Source: Mycobacterium asiaticum | GTDB taxonomy: Bacteria > Actinomycetota > Actinomycetes > Mycobacteriales > Mycobacteriaceae | Direction of reading: 5' to 3' | Assembly (NCBI RefSeq): GCF_001673635.1 | Contig: NZ_LZMH01000061.1 | Coordinates: forward strand, 62,001-126,000 | Length of the DNA stretch: 64,000 nt | Shown here: piece by piece, positions 42,569 to 56,915 of the stretch | Layout of the letters: every line of letters begins with the position of its first letter | How positions within the stretch are numbered: position 1 is the stretch's first letter | Program-made: the position numbers and the translations under genes | The notes under the pieces: model-generated | What the model was told of the DNA's origin: nothing | The model's database searches: none | What the model saw: the letters and a program-made list of their open reading frames with translations, nothing else

Positions 42569-43354
42569 GTGCAGACCGTGGATATCAACGGAGCTAGCGC
42601 AATCGTCACTGGAGGCGCGTCGGGGATTGGAGCCGCGACCGCCCGCCAACTCGCCGCCAAGGGTGCCCGGGTCGTCGTCGCCGACCTGCAGGCCGAACGC
42701 GGACAGGAACTCGCCCACGAGATCGGCGGCGTGTTCGTCAACGTCGACGTGACGAACACCGAACAGATCGAAGACGCCGTCAACACCGCAGTCGACCTCG
42801 GGCCGCTGCGGGCGCTGGTGAACTCGGCGGGTGTGGGGTGGGCACAGCGCACCATCGGCAAGGACGGTGAGTTCGCCTCTGCGCACAACCTGGACGCGTA
42901 CAAGAAGGTGCTTGCGATCAACCTGGTCGGCACGTTCGACTGCATCCGACTGGCCGCCACCGCGATGAGCCGCAACGAGCCGACCGAGACCGGTGAACGC
43001 GGGGCGATCGTGAACATGACCAGTGTCGCGGCCTTCGACGGACAAATCGGACAAGCCGCCTATTCTTCCTCCAAGGGCGGCGTCGTCGGATTGACCCTGC
43101 CGGTTGCACGCGACTTGTCCGCGGTCGGTATCCGAGTCAACACCGTGGCGCCCGGCCTCATTGACACTCCGATCTACGGTGAAGGCGAACATTCCGAGGC
43201 CTTCAAGGCGAAGCTGGGCGAGTCCGTGCTCTTTCCGCACCGGCTTGGCAAGCCCGATGAATTGGCTTCCATGGTCATCGAATTGATCACCAACTCGTAC
43301 ATGAACGCTGAAGTCGTTCGTGTCGACGGCGGAATTCGGATGCCACCGAAGTAG
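42569..43354 (+). CDS. SDR, 3-hydroxyacyl-CoA dehydrogenase type 2-like
   Basis: A 261-aa SDR: cofactor loop VTGGASGIGAATA, DLQAERG after the second strand (NAD preference), NSAGVGWAQR, IVNMTSVAAFDGQIGQAAYSSSKGGVV with catalytic Ser and Tyr-Lys, and PGLIDTPIYGE. It resembles the HSD10-type enzymes that oxidise 3-hydroxyacyl-CoA or hydroxysteroids. GTG at 42569, with a GTG three codons later also possible. The 225 bases before it, after dnaB, hold nothing I recognise. The region after dnaB is no longer collinear with H37Rv, where darT-darG follow. Confidence 0.9.
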   Translation: MQTVDINGASAIVTGGASGIGAATARQLAAKGARVVVADLQAERGQELAHEIGGVFVNVDVTNTEQIEDAVNTAVDLGPLRALVNSAGVGWAQRTIGKDGEFASAHNLDAYKKVLAINLVGTFDCIRLAATAMSRNEPTETGERGAIVNMTSVAAFDGQIGQAAYSSSKGGVVGLTLPVARDLSAVGIRVNTVAPGLIDTPIYGEGEHSEAFKAKLGESVLFPHRLGKPDELASMVIELITNSYMNAEVVRVDGGIRMPPK

Positions 43355-43491
43355 ATCCCGCCGCTACACCACTGTCCGGTAGGTCAGTGAGTCCCGAGAC
43401 GGGACCGCCGCGGGGATCGGGCGATGTCAGTGGGTCGGTGCACCCTTGCTCGTAACCACGAGAGAAGGTACGAGGAGAAGGGTAGCGGGAT

Positions 43492-43965
43492 ATGTGCTGG
43501 CAGTGCGACAACCCCCACGGCACCATCGATGATTACCTGAACGAGTTGCGCGACATCATCGCGGATCACGGTTGGGTGGTGCAGTACGTCGAGCACGACG
43601 CACGGCCGTTTGCGTACACGATCGGGTTGACTGATCGGGGTCTGCCCGAATTGCTGATCACCGGGATGCTCCCGCAGCGGTCGACGCGCATCTTGAATTC
43701 GATCGCACACCAGATCGTTGACGACGGCATGGTCCTGCAGCCCGCCGTACACATCGATTATCAGGGCGAATTCCTGCTCGAGGTGGTCGAGGTCGAACAC
43801 CCGGACGTGCACCTGAAATTCGCGGTTCGGTTGTGCGAGCCGCCCCTCCGTGCGTTTCAACTGGTCTGGACCGACGATCGGCGCCGTTGGCCGTGGGATC
43901 GCGGGTGGAGTCACGGGCGACGCCGGCAGCCGGTACTGGGGATCCGCACTCCGCTGACGGGGTGA
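43492..43965 (+). CDS. DUF4262 domain protein
   Basis: A 157-aa protein. It starts MCWQCDNPHGTIDDYLNELRD and continues HGWVVQYVEHDARPFAYTIGL, LPELLITGMLP and LLEVVEVEHPDVHLKFAVRL, the DUF4262 pattern. The N-terminal CxxC may bind metal. Family function unknown; members are common in actinobacteria and often stand alone. A long basic tail (RRRWPWDRGWSHGRRRQP) is notable. ATG at 43492 after GAGAAGG. Confidence 0.82.
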   Translation: MCWQCDNPHGTIDDYLNELRDIIADHGWVVQYVEHDARPFAYTIGLTDRGLPELLITGMLPQRSTRILNSIAHQIVDDGMVLQPAVHIDYQGEFLLEVVEVEHPDVHLKFAVRLCEPPLRAFQLVWTDDRRRWPWDRGWSHGRRRQPVLGIRTPLTG

Positions 43966-44039
43966 GGATAAAAACGTCGCGGCATGAAGTTACGGAATAG
44001 CTTGTCCTGCAACGCTATCGCGGCGCGCAGAGCAACCGC

Positions 44040-44681
44040 CTAATCGCGCTTCAGCCCACGATCGGGCGCGCTCATGTCACCGGTGGCGGGCGTGCCGTCG
44101 GCCAGGCCGTAGCGCAGCAGGACCGTGCCCTTCCCACCGGCCGCGGGCGGTTCGAGCAGGGTGAGATTGGTAGGTACCGCGCCAGCGGCGAACACCTTTT
44201 TGCCGACGCCGAGCATAAGGGGGTGCAGCCAGAGGTCGATTCGGTCAAAAAGCCGCTCGCGCAACAACGTCTGTACCAGATCCAGGCTGCCGACGACCTT
44301 GATGTGCTCATGCCGATCACGGATATCGCGCACGGCGGCGGCCAGGTCCGCGCCGAGCTGGGTTGACCCGTTCCACGAGAGGTTCGGCCGGCCGCGCGAA
44401 GCCACATACTTCGGGACCCGGTTGAACAGTGTCGCGATTTCGCTGTCCTCGCCGCCTTCCTGGTGCGGCCAGTATGCGGCGAAGATGTCGTAGGTCCGCC
44501 GACCCAGCAGAAGCGCGTCGGTGCCCTCGTACGCGGCACCAACCTGCGCTCCGGCCACCTCGTCCATCAAGGGCGCCTGCCAGCCGCCGAACGAGAATCC
44601 GGCCGGATCCTCGTCGGGGCCGCCGGGCGCCTGCCCGACAAGGTCGAGGGTCGCGAACAGCTCGAGGTGAATGAGGCCCAT
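44040..44681 (-). CDS. RibD C-terminal/dihydrofolate reductase-fold protein
   Basis: A 213-aa reductase-like protein of the RibD_C family: IHLELFATLDLVGQAPGG, LLLGRRTYDIFAAYWP, KYVASRGRPNLSWNG, IKVVGSLDLVQTLLRERLFDRIDLWLHPLMLGVGKKVF. NADPH binding is likely through the GRRTY and GS segments. Such proteins are mostly uncharacterised, and this one is not the riboflavin-pathway RibD because no deaminase domain is present. It lies 78 bases downstream of a MarR gene on the same strand and may be regulated with it. Confidence 0.85.
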   Translation of the reverse strand: MGLIHLELFATLDLVGQAPGGPDEDPAGFSFGGWQAPLMDEVAGAQVGAAYEGTDALLLGRRTYDIFAAYWPHQEGGEDSEIATLFNRVPKYVASRGRPNLSWNGSTQLGADLAAAVRDIRDRHEHIKVVGSLDLVQTLLRERLFDRIDLWLHPLMLGVGKKVFAAGAVPTNLTLLEPPAAGGKGTVLLRYGLADGTPATGDMSAPDRGLKRD

Positions 44682-44759
44682 GCGTTGCTCCCAGATTGCG
44701 TCAGTGCGGTCGGCAAGTCTGACCGCTGACCGCCGGCAAACTCATCGCGGCGGCCACCT

Positions 44760-45242
44760 TCAGTCGTCAGACGAATCTCGGTGCTGTGCCTCGACGGCGG
44801 CCAACACGTCTTGGGACGCCTGCGCAAATACCGCGAGACGCTCCGGCCCCAGCACGTCGACGAAGAGCTCCTTCACCCGGGCCGCGTTCGCGGGCGCCGC
44901 CGACTCGATCGCCGCGCGCCCAGCCGTCGTGAGCACGATCTGGGGGTACCGGGCATCAGCACCGGAATCCATCTCGCGGCTGATCAGGCCGCGCTTTTCC
45001 ATTCGGCTGAGGTGGTGGGACAGCCGGCTCTTCTCCCACATCGTGGCCCGGCCGAGTTCGTAGGCGCGCATCCGACCACCCGGCGCCTCGGAAAGGTTCA
45101 CCAGGATCTCGAAGTCGGAGTCGGATAAGCCGAAATCGCGCTGCAGGCATCTGCCCAGGTGTCGGTGCAGGAGGTGGTGCATGTCGACGAAGCTCCGCCA
45201 GGCAGCCAGCTCGTCCCGGTTGAGGTGCCACCGCTCGGTCAT
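44760..45242 (-). CDS. MarR-family regulator
   Basis: A 160-aa winged-helix regulator. DNA-binding region at about residues 55-115 (LSEAPGGRMRAYELGRATMWEKSRLSHHLSRMEKRGLISRE, wing DARYPQIVLTTAGR). ATG at 45242. On its upstream side, shared with the divergent NmrA gene, two identical copies of a 16-base element sit over both promoters, so autoregulation plus control of nmrA is likely. A candidate promoter reads TTGATA, 16 bases, TACGCT on the minus strand, giving a very short leader. Effector unknown. Confidence 0.9.
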   Translation of the reverse strand: MTERWHLNRDELAAWRSFVDMHHLLHRHLGRCLQRDFGLSDSDFEILVNLSEAPGGRMRAYELGRATMWEKSRLSHHLSRMEKRGLISREMDSGADARYPQIVLTTAGRAAIESAAPANAARVKELFVDVLGPERLAVFAQASQDVLAAVEAQHRDSSDD

Positions 45243-45263
45243 GCAATGCAGCGTACCCGCACG

Positions 45264-45316
45264 GGTTGACATATCAACCTGCCCGCCGTAGCGTGGGATG
45301 GGTTGACATATCAACC
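45264..45316. promoter_or_regulatory. divergent marR/nmrA promoter with two identical operators
   Basis: GGTTGACATATCAACC occurs at 45264-45279 and again at 45301-45316, 37 bases apart. Each has six-base inverted arms GGTTGA/TCAACC. The first copy contains TTGACA (45266-45271); 17 bases later TAGCGT (45289-45294) makes a good rightward promoter, with the second copy at its start site. Binding of the MarR dimer would block both directions. Confidence 0.8.
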
Positions 45317-45329
45317 AGGAGGCAGAGAA

Positions 45330-46304
45330 ATGACAACCAAGAAGTTGATCGCAGTGGTGGGGGCGACCGGATCCCAAGGCGGGGGCCTGGTCAAAGCAAT
45401 CCTCGACGATCAGCACGGCCGGTTCGGGGTGCGTGCGCTGACGCGCAACCCGCAGTCGACCGCCGCCCGCAACTGGGCCGACGCAGGCGCGGAAGTGGTG
45501 GCCGCCGACCTCGACGACGGCGCAAGCCTGCGCAGCGCTTTCGAGGGCGCGCACGGGGCGTTCATCGTCACCAACTACTGGGCGCCGCTGTCGGAGGAGG
45601 ACGAGGGCATCCGGACACGAGCCGAAAGGGAACTGGCGCAGGCCGATACGGGCGCGCTCGCGGCCAAGCAGGCCGGCGTCGAGCACGTGGTCTGGTCGAC
45701 GCTGGAGGACACGCGCGACCACTTCGGTGACGACGACCGCGTGCCGACCGTCGACGAGCGCTACAAGGTGCCGCATTTCGACGCAAAGGCAGAGGCGGAC
45801 GAGTTCTTCCGCGAGTACGACGTGCCGACCACGTTCCTGCGCAGCACCCTGTTCTTCGAGGGTTTCGCCGACGCGCTGGCACCTGTTCGAGGAGACGACG
45901 GTCAACTCCGGCTGATGCTGCCGATGGCCGACCAACGCTTGTCGGGCATTGCCGTCGCAGACATCGGAAAGACGGCGCTGCAGATCTTCGCGCGCGGCAC
46001 GGCCTACATCGGCCAGACCGTCAGCATCGCCGGTGACCACCTGACGGGTCAGGAATACGCGTCAGCGCTGAGCGATGCGATGGGCGAAACCGTCAGCTAC
46101 CAGCCGCCGGCTTGGGACGATTTCCGCGGGCAGGGATTTCCCGGCGCGGTTGAAATGGGCAACATGTTCCAGTACTACGCGGAGAACTCGGCACGCTTCG
46201 TCGGCGACCGCGATCTGGCTCAGGTGCGCGAGCTCAACCCGGACCTGCAGTCTTTCCGCGACTGGCTTGCGTTGCACCGGAAGGACTTTCAGGTGGACCA
46301 GTGA
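45330..46304 (+). CDS. NmrA-like NAD(P)-binding protein
   Basis: A 324-aa atypical SDR of the NmrA/quinone-reductase-sensor type: KKLIAVVGATGSQGGGLVKAI, a VRALTRNPQS cofactor-specificity segment, AGVEHVVWSTLEDTRDH, and PTTFLRSTLFFEGF. The Tyr-Lys catalytic pair of classical SDRs is not obvious, so it may be a redox sensor or an isoflavone-reductase-like enzyme. ATG at 45330 with AGGAGG upstream. Divergent from MarR under a shared operator. Its last 71 bases overlap the 3' end of the convergent membrane-protein gene. Confidence 0.9.
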   Translation: MTTKKLIAVVGATGSQGGGLVKAILDDQHGRFGVRALTRNPQSTAARNWADAGAEVVAADLDDGASLRSAFEGAHGAFIVTNYWAPLSEEDEGIRTRAERELAQADTGALAAKQAGVEHVVWSTLEDTRDHFGDDDRVPTVDERYKVPHFDAKAEADEFFREYDVPTTFLRSTLFFEGFADALAPVRGDDGQLRLMLPMADQRLSGIAVADIGKTALQIFARGTAYIGQTVSIAGDHLTGQEYASALSDAMGETVSYQPPAWDDFRGQGFPGAVEMGNMFQYYAENSARFVGDRDLAQVRELNPDLQSFRDWLALHRKDFQVDQ

Positions 46305-47070
46305 GGCGTCGCCAGAGCAGCGACAGCATCAGCGCGATCGCTCCGGCCAGCGCCGCGATCAGGATGGGAGTGGTTTGATGCAGGCGCACCGCGATGGCAA
46401 CCAGCGCCCAGACCACAACCAGCGCGTAGGCGGTATCTCCCCGGAAGCTCATCGTCAAACCGAGGGCGGTCGCCACCACGATCATGATCACCCCCCAAGT
46501 GGGCTCCGACAGACCGAATCCATTCCAGCCCGCGGCGTCGAGCGTGATCGTCGCGTTGGCGATGGTGGCCACCGAGACCCAACCCAGGTAGACCCGAAAG
46601 GGAATGTGCACCGCCCACCGCTCGATCGTCGAAGCGGGTGGGCGGGCGTCCTGCAGTCGGTGGATGACGATCAGTGCGCCCAGCAGCACCGCCATCAGCG
46701 CCATGCTCAGCGGGAATCGGTTGTAATGCCATGCGAACAGCCATGAACAGTTGGCCAACGCCGTCAGCAGATACCAGGGAGCTATCGCTCGCGCGGCGCC
46801 GCTGTCGGTGCGCCGCTTGCCCGCGGTGATACCGAGATAGACGGTGTAGGCGATCAACCCCGCGTAGATGACGCTCCATATAGAGAAGGCATAACCGGCC
46901 GGCACGAAGTAGACCTGAAAGCGGCGGGTGACGTCACCCGTGCTCTGGCCGTTGATGGGCAACGCGTTGGCCAGGCTGTTGACGAAAAGCGTCGCCACGG
47001 TGGCCAGGCCGACCGCGGCCGGCACGAGCAATCTGGACATCGAACGGTTGTCGAGGGCTTCGCTGACCAT
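46234..47070 (-). CDS. TspO/MBR-like multi-pass membrane protein
   Basis: A 278-aa membrane protein with about seven hydrophobic segments. Early segments (YFVPAGYAFSIWSVIYAGLIAYTVYLG) and WYLLTALANCSWLFAWHYNRFPLSM resemble the Trp/Tyr-rich TspO/MBR and lipocalin-like tryptophan-rich family. ATG at 47070; a second ATG at 47040 is possible. The 214 bases between it and the antiporter form a divergent promoter region. Ligand unknown. Confidence 0.8.
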   Translation of the reverse strand: MVSEALDNRSMSRLLVPAAVGLATVATLFVNSLANALPINGQSTGDVTRRFQVYFVPAGYAFSIWSVIYAGLIAYTVYLGITAGKRRTDSGAARAIAPWYLLTALANCSWLFAWHYNRFPLSMALMAVLLGALIVIHRLQDARPPASTIERWAVHIPFRVYLGWVSVATIANATITLDAAGWNGFGLSEPTWGVIMIVVATALGLTMSFRGDTAYALVVVWALVAIAVRLHQTTPILIAALAGAIALMLSLLWRRLTGPPESPSGATQASRGKTAGPG

Positions 47071-47284
47071 AGCGACCCGTTTGCCCGTTGCCGACGTCTT
47101 CGAACCAGCCCCGGAGAAAGACGGGATTAGTCCGTGCGCAATACGGCAATACCTCACCGCGTCGAAGACGCTACCGTCGTCGACTCCGCATCCGGTCGCC
47201 GGATGTCCCGGACGACGAGATGAGCCATAGACGTGTTCGCGAATGCCGCTACGCCGCACTCCCTCTCGAAGCGGAGGGCGTGAC

Positions 47285-48574
47285 ATGGGCGCAGCGGTTG
47301 CCGTTCATTTCTTCCTGGAACTTGCCGTCATCCTGGTGGCCTGCCGTGTCGTGGGGCTGTTGGCACAACGCCTGGGTCAACCTCAGGTCGTAGGCGAAAT
47401 GCTGGCCGGTGTGGTTCTCGGGCCTTCGCTGCTGGGACGGATAGCGCCCGGCGTGCAGCAGGAGCTTTTCCCACCGGGTGCGGCCAATGTCGTGCTGTTC
47501 ACCGCGGCGCAGATCGGCCTGGTGCTGTACATGTTCCTGGTCGGCCTCAACTTCGATATCAACCTGGTCAAACACCGCGCCGGTACCGCAGCGGTGGTCT
47601 CCGCTGCCGGCATTTTCGTGCCGCTGGCGCTGGGTGCGGTGCTGGCCGTGCCGCTGGTCGCCGGCGGCGGCTTCTTCGCGAAAAACACCACCTTGGCCAT
47701 GGCGATGATGTTCCTCGGGGCGTCGATCGCTACCACCGCGTTCCCGATGCTCGCCCGAATCATTTTTGAAAAAAAGCTCTCCGGAACACCTTTGGGCACG
47801 CTAGCCCTCGCATGCGGTGCAACCGACGACGCTCTGTCGTGGTGCATCCTGGCGATAGTGCTGGCCATGCACCGGGGCAATCCCGCAACGGCACTGATCG
47901 CGATAGTCGGCGGAATCCTCTACACGGTGGTGGTGCTGACGCTCGGTCGCCGGACACTGAATGTTCTCGGGCCGATGTCCGAACGCCGCAACACGGTCAG
48001 TCCAGCGGTCCTCAGCGTCGTCCTCGTCCTGCTGATGCTGTGCTCCTGGTTCACCGACACGATCGGGATCTACGCGATCTTCGGTGCGTTCATCCTGGGC
48101 GTCGCCATGCCGTCCGGCTTCTTTGCCAAACACGTCACCGCCAACTTGGAGCCGGTCACGACGACGCTGTTGCTGCCGCTGTTCTTCGTCTATTCGGGGT
48201 TGAACACCGAGATCGGTCTGGTGAACACCCCGCAGTTGTGGGGCGTGACTCTGGGCATCCTCGTCGTTGCGATCGCGGCGAAAGGAATCGCCTGCACTCT
48301 GGCCGCCCGGCTGCGGAAGGTGTCATTGCGTGAATCGGTCGCGCTGGGTTCGTTGATGAATGCCCGCGGCCTGATCGAACTCATCCTGCTCAACATCGGT
48401 CTCGAGGCCGGGATCATCACTCCGACGCTGTTCACCATCCTGGTGATGGTCGCCATTGTCACCACGCTCATGACGTCGCCGATATTCGAGTTCGCCTACG
48501 GACGGCACCGGGCGGCGGCTGACGACACAAAGACGGAAAGCCAGCCGGCAACCGCTAGCCGGTTGGCCGTGTAG
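47285..48574 (+). CDS. CPA2-family cation/proton antiporter
   Basis: A 429-aa transporter with about twelve hydrophobic segments. Family marks: LGQPQVVGEMLAGVVLGPSLLG in the first helices, QIGLVLYMFLVGLNFDINLV, and ALACGATDDALSWCIL with the paired Asp of the ion-binding site. No C-terminal TrkA-N domain. Exchanges H+ for Na+ or K+. ATG at 47285 with GGAGGG upstream. The halogenase-like gene follows after 52 bases on the same strand, so it may be co-transcribed with the biosynthetic genes, though a functional link is not evident. Confidence 0.9.
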   Translation: MGAAVAVHFFLELAVILVACRVVGLLAQRLGQPQVVGEMLAGVVLGPSLLGRIAPGVQQELFPPGAANVVLFTAAQIGLVLYMFLVGLNFDINLVKHRAGTAAVVSAAGIFVPLALGAVLAVPLVAGGGFFAKNTTLAMAMMFLGASIATTAFPMLARIIFEKKLSGTPLGTLALACGATDDALSWCILAIVLAMHRGNPATALIAIVGGILYTVVVLTLGRRTLNVLGPMSERRNTVSPAVLSVVLVLLMLCSWFTDTIGIYAIFGAFILGVAMPSGFFAKHVTANLEPVTTTLLLPLFFVYSGLNTEIGLVNTPQLWGVTLGILVVAIAAKGIACTLAARLRKVSLRESVALGSLMNARGLIELILLNIGLEAGIITPTLFTILVMVAIVTTLMTSPIFEFAYGRHRAAADDTKTESQPATASRLAV

Positions 48575-48626
48575 CGAAATCAACATCGGGGTATTTAAAG
48601 CGTTCAGTGTCGAGGGGAGTAAGTGC

Positions 48627-50393
48627 GTGGAGATGCGAGCGCAGCTGTCACAGCTGAGCCCCGAGGCTCGGGCGGCTCTGGCCAGACGAATACGGAGTCA
48701 GCTGGCCAAGGATGACTCCGGCGCCGATCACGACCTCGTCATCGTCGGCGGTGGGGTCGCCGCCCTCACACTGGCGCTGGAGATTCGCTCGGCCCGACCC
48801 GGGACGCGGGTCTTGATCATCGAGGCGACCGCTCACCCGGTGCCCGAGATCACCCACACGGTCGGCGAGTCGACCGTCGAGATCTCCGCGCATTACCTGC
48901 GCGAACGAATCGGCCTGCACGAGCACCTGCGCACCGCTCAGCTTCGCAAGATGGGGCTGCGGATGTTCTTTACCCAGGACGGCAACACCGACATCGCCCG
49001 ACGGATGGAACTGGGTAGTTCCAGCTTCGTACCCCAGGTGACTTATCAAATCGACCGCGGCAGACTGGAAAACGAACTCAATCGGCGATGCGTGTCCGAC
49101 GGCGTCGAAATCACCTGCGGCCGAGTCCGATCCGTTGACATCGGCCGCGAGCGCGGGCCGCACACGGTGACCTTCCAAGACGACGACTCGACCACCAGCA
49201 CCAAGGCTCGCTGGGTGGTGGACGCCTCAGGGCGAAACCGCGCGCTGTCCCGCCAACTCGACCTGAGGCGCGCCACCGAGCATCACTGCAATGCCGCCTG
49301 GCTGCGCGTCGCCGTCGAACTCGACGTGGGCCAGTGGACCACCGATCCGACATGGCACACCCGGCTGGTCGAGGGTGACCGCGCTCTGTCCACGAACCAC
49401 CTGATGGGCGACGGTTACTGGGTATGGCTGATCCGCCTCGCCTCCGGTGCCACCAGCGTCGGCATCGTCGCCGACCCCGCGATCCATCCGTTCGACACCT
49501 TCAACACGCTGCCGAAGGCCAAGGCATGGCTACGCGAACACGAACCGCAGTGCGCGGACGAACTGGCCAGGCACGACGACCTGATCCGGGACTTCCGGGT
49601 GATGAAGCACTACAGCCACACCGCCGCCAAGGTGTTCGACGGCCGTCAGAGGTGGTGCCTGACCGGTGATGCGGGAGTCTTCCTGGACCCGTTGTATTCC
49701 TCGGGACTCGACCTCGTCGCGATCGGCAATGGCCTCATCACCGACATGATCGTTCGCGACCTCGAGGGCGAGGACGTGGTAGCGCGAGCCGGGATCAGTG
49801 ATTCCCTGTTCCGCTCCCTCACCCAGATGTGGATCGCGGTGTATCAAGACCAGTACCCGCTCATGGGCACCCCGAAGGTGATGTCAGCCAAGGTCATCTG
49901 GGACATCGCGTTCTATTGGGGATTCATCGGCTTGCTGTACCGAAATGGAAAATTCGTGACGGTGGCAGACGATCCCGCCGTCGTCCCACACCTCGATGGG
50001 CTCATCGAACTCAGCAACCGGGTACAGCGGTTCTTCCGCGAGTGGGCCGAGGTGGAGAGTAAAGATTCGCCGGTCGGATTCGTCGACCTGTACTCGCCGC
50101 TGAATTTCATGGTCGCCCTGCATGAAGCGATGATGGGCTTGGCGCCGAACTTCGCCGAGCGGTTCGATGCCAACTCCCGGATGCTCCGCCAGCTGGCGGG
50201 CCAGCTGGTCGAGACCGTTCTAGCGGACAAAACCCATATGTTCTGGGATGACGCCGTCGTGCGGCAAGTCCAGGCGTGGCAGCGGGATCCGCTGTTGCGG
50301 GAGTTGCGATCGATTTATCGGGACGCCCAGCCCACCAATCCGCTCAGCCGAGACTGGATCCTCACCGCGGTCCCTGAGCTACGACCAGGTTGA
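48627..50393 (+). CDS. flavin-dependent halogenase-like monooxygenase
   Basis: A 588-aa FAD protein. Rossmann motif VIVGGGVAALTLAL at about residue 37, then HTVGESTVE (the GES segment of flavin-dependent halogenases), VDASGRNRALSRQL, and LTGDAGVFLDPLYSSG (FAD pyrophosphate contact). The diagnostic W-x-W-x-I-P reads WVWLIR, so halogenation is not certain; hydroxylation or another flavin oxidation is possible. The C-terminal 200 residues, helical and longer than most halogenases, are unassigned. GTG at 48627 with GAGGGGAG upstream. First gene of a run with a PKS and an ABC exporter; presumably modifies the PKS product. Confidence 0.82.
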   Translation: MEMRAQLSQLSPEARAALARRIRSQLAKDDSGADHDLVIVGGGVAALTLALEIRSARPGTRVLIIEATAHPVPEITHTVGESTVEISAHYLRERIGLHEHLRTAQLRKMGLRMFFTQDGNTDIARRMELGSSSFVPQVTYQIDRGRLENELNRRCVSDGVEITCGRVRSVDIGRERGPHTVTFQDDDSTTSTKARWVVDASGRNRALSRQLDLRRATEHHCNAAWLRVAVELDVGQWTTDPTWHTRLVEGDRALSTNHLMGDGYWVWLIRLASGATSVGIVADPAIHPFDTFNTLPKAKAWLREHEPQCADELARHDDLIRDFRVMKHYSHTAAKVFDGRQRWCLTGDAGVFLDPLYSSGLDLVAIGNGLITDMIVRDLEGEDVVARAGISDSLFRSLTQMWIAVYQDQYPLMGTPKVMSAKVIWDIAFYWGFIGLLYRNGKFVTVADDPAVVPHLDGLIELSNRVQRFFREWAEVESKDSPVGFVDLYSPLNFMVALHEAMMGLAPNFAERFDANSRMLRQLAGQLVETVLADKTHMFWDDAVVRQVQAWQRDPLLRELRSIYRDAQPTNPLSRDWILTAVPELRPG

Positions 50394-50495
50394 GCGGGCG
50401 GGAAAATTCGACCCATCCATCGTCGTTCCGGCAACGAATTACCTGGGGCCGTGCCACGCACGGCGGCAGTGCCGATTACGACGGGAGGGCAATTG

Positions 50496-50544
50496 ATGGC
50501 CGTGGGGCATGACTTGTTTTCGCAGCAGGATGTGCGGGAAAAGC

Positions 50545-50561
<17 letters not shown>
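50496..50561 (+). CDS. possible 21-aa leader peptide overlapping the PKS start
   Basis: ATG at 50496 with a strong GGGAGG eight bases upstream reads MAVGHDLFSQQDVREKHEDAH and stops with TGA at 50559-50561, past the likely PKS start at 50545. It is in another frame from the PKS. It has the best Shine-Dalgarno in the gap between halogenase and PKS, which suggests translational coupling. May be only a leader; no known family. Confidence 0.4.
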
Positions 50562-56066
<5,505 letters not shown>

Positions 56067-56070
<4 letters not shown>

Positions 56071-56915
56071 CAACAGCTACGCCGGCCGCGATTCATGTGC
56101 GAGGCCTGTCCAAGGCCTACGGAAAACAGCACGCGGTGCGGGAATTGGATCTCGATGTCGGCCACGGCGAGATCTTCGCCATCCTCGGCCCCAACGGTGC
56201 CGGTAAGTCCACGACGATCGAAATACTCGAGGGCAACCGGACTCGCGACGCCGGGGAGGTGCGAGTTCTGGGTGAAGACCCCGGGACCGCGGGCCGAGGT
56301 TGGCGGGCCAGGATCGGCATTGTGCTGCAAGAGGTCAGTGACGCCGGGATGCTCACGGTGGACGAAACCGTGCGCATGTTCACCAGCTGCTACAGCACCG
56401 CCCGGGACCCGGAGGAAGTCCTGGCGCTCGTCGGGCTCGAGGCGGTCGCGGCTGCGCGGGTGCGAGCCCTGTCCGGCGGGCAACGGCGTCGCCTCGATGT
56501 CGCGTTGGGCATCATCGGCATGCCCGAGCTGTTGTTCCTGGACGAACCCACGACCGGGTTCGACCCGGAGGCCAGACGTCAATTCTGGGAACTGATACGG
56601 CTTTTGGCGTCCGACGGCACGACCATCCTGCTCACCACGCACTACCTCGAGGAAGCCGCGGCGCTGGCAGACCGGGTGGCGGTGATCGCCGCCGGCCGGG
56701 TGGTCGCCGTGGATTCACCGCTGGAGTTGACCGGGTACGTGAGTTCTGCCGCGACGGTCCGCTGGGTCGAGGGCGACGAAATCCACGAGGAACAAACCGA
56801 TTTTCCGACCGAGTTGGTCCGGCGGCGCAGCGCCGATGGACGCGAGCTGCCTCAGTTGACGATCAGCCGACCGACGCTCGAAGACGCCTATCTGCGTCTG
56901 ATCGGAATGACGTGA
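56067..56915 (+). CDS. ABC transporter ATP-binding protein (drug/polyketide exporter type)
   Basis: A 282-aa ATPase with Walker A GPNGAGKST (about residues 41-49), Q-loop in IVLQEV, signature LSGGQRRRLDVALG, Walker B LLFLDEPTTGFD and switch His in LLTTHYLEEA. DrrA-like class 2 exporters share this form with a separate permease. GTG overlaps the PKS stop by four bases and the permease follows with TGATG, so PKS, ATPase and permease are one translational unit. Probably exports the PKS product or gives self-resistance (inference). Confidence 0.93.
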
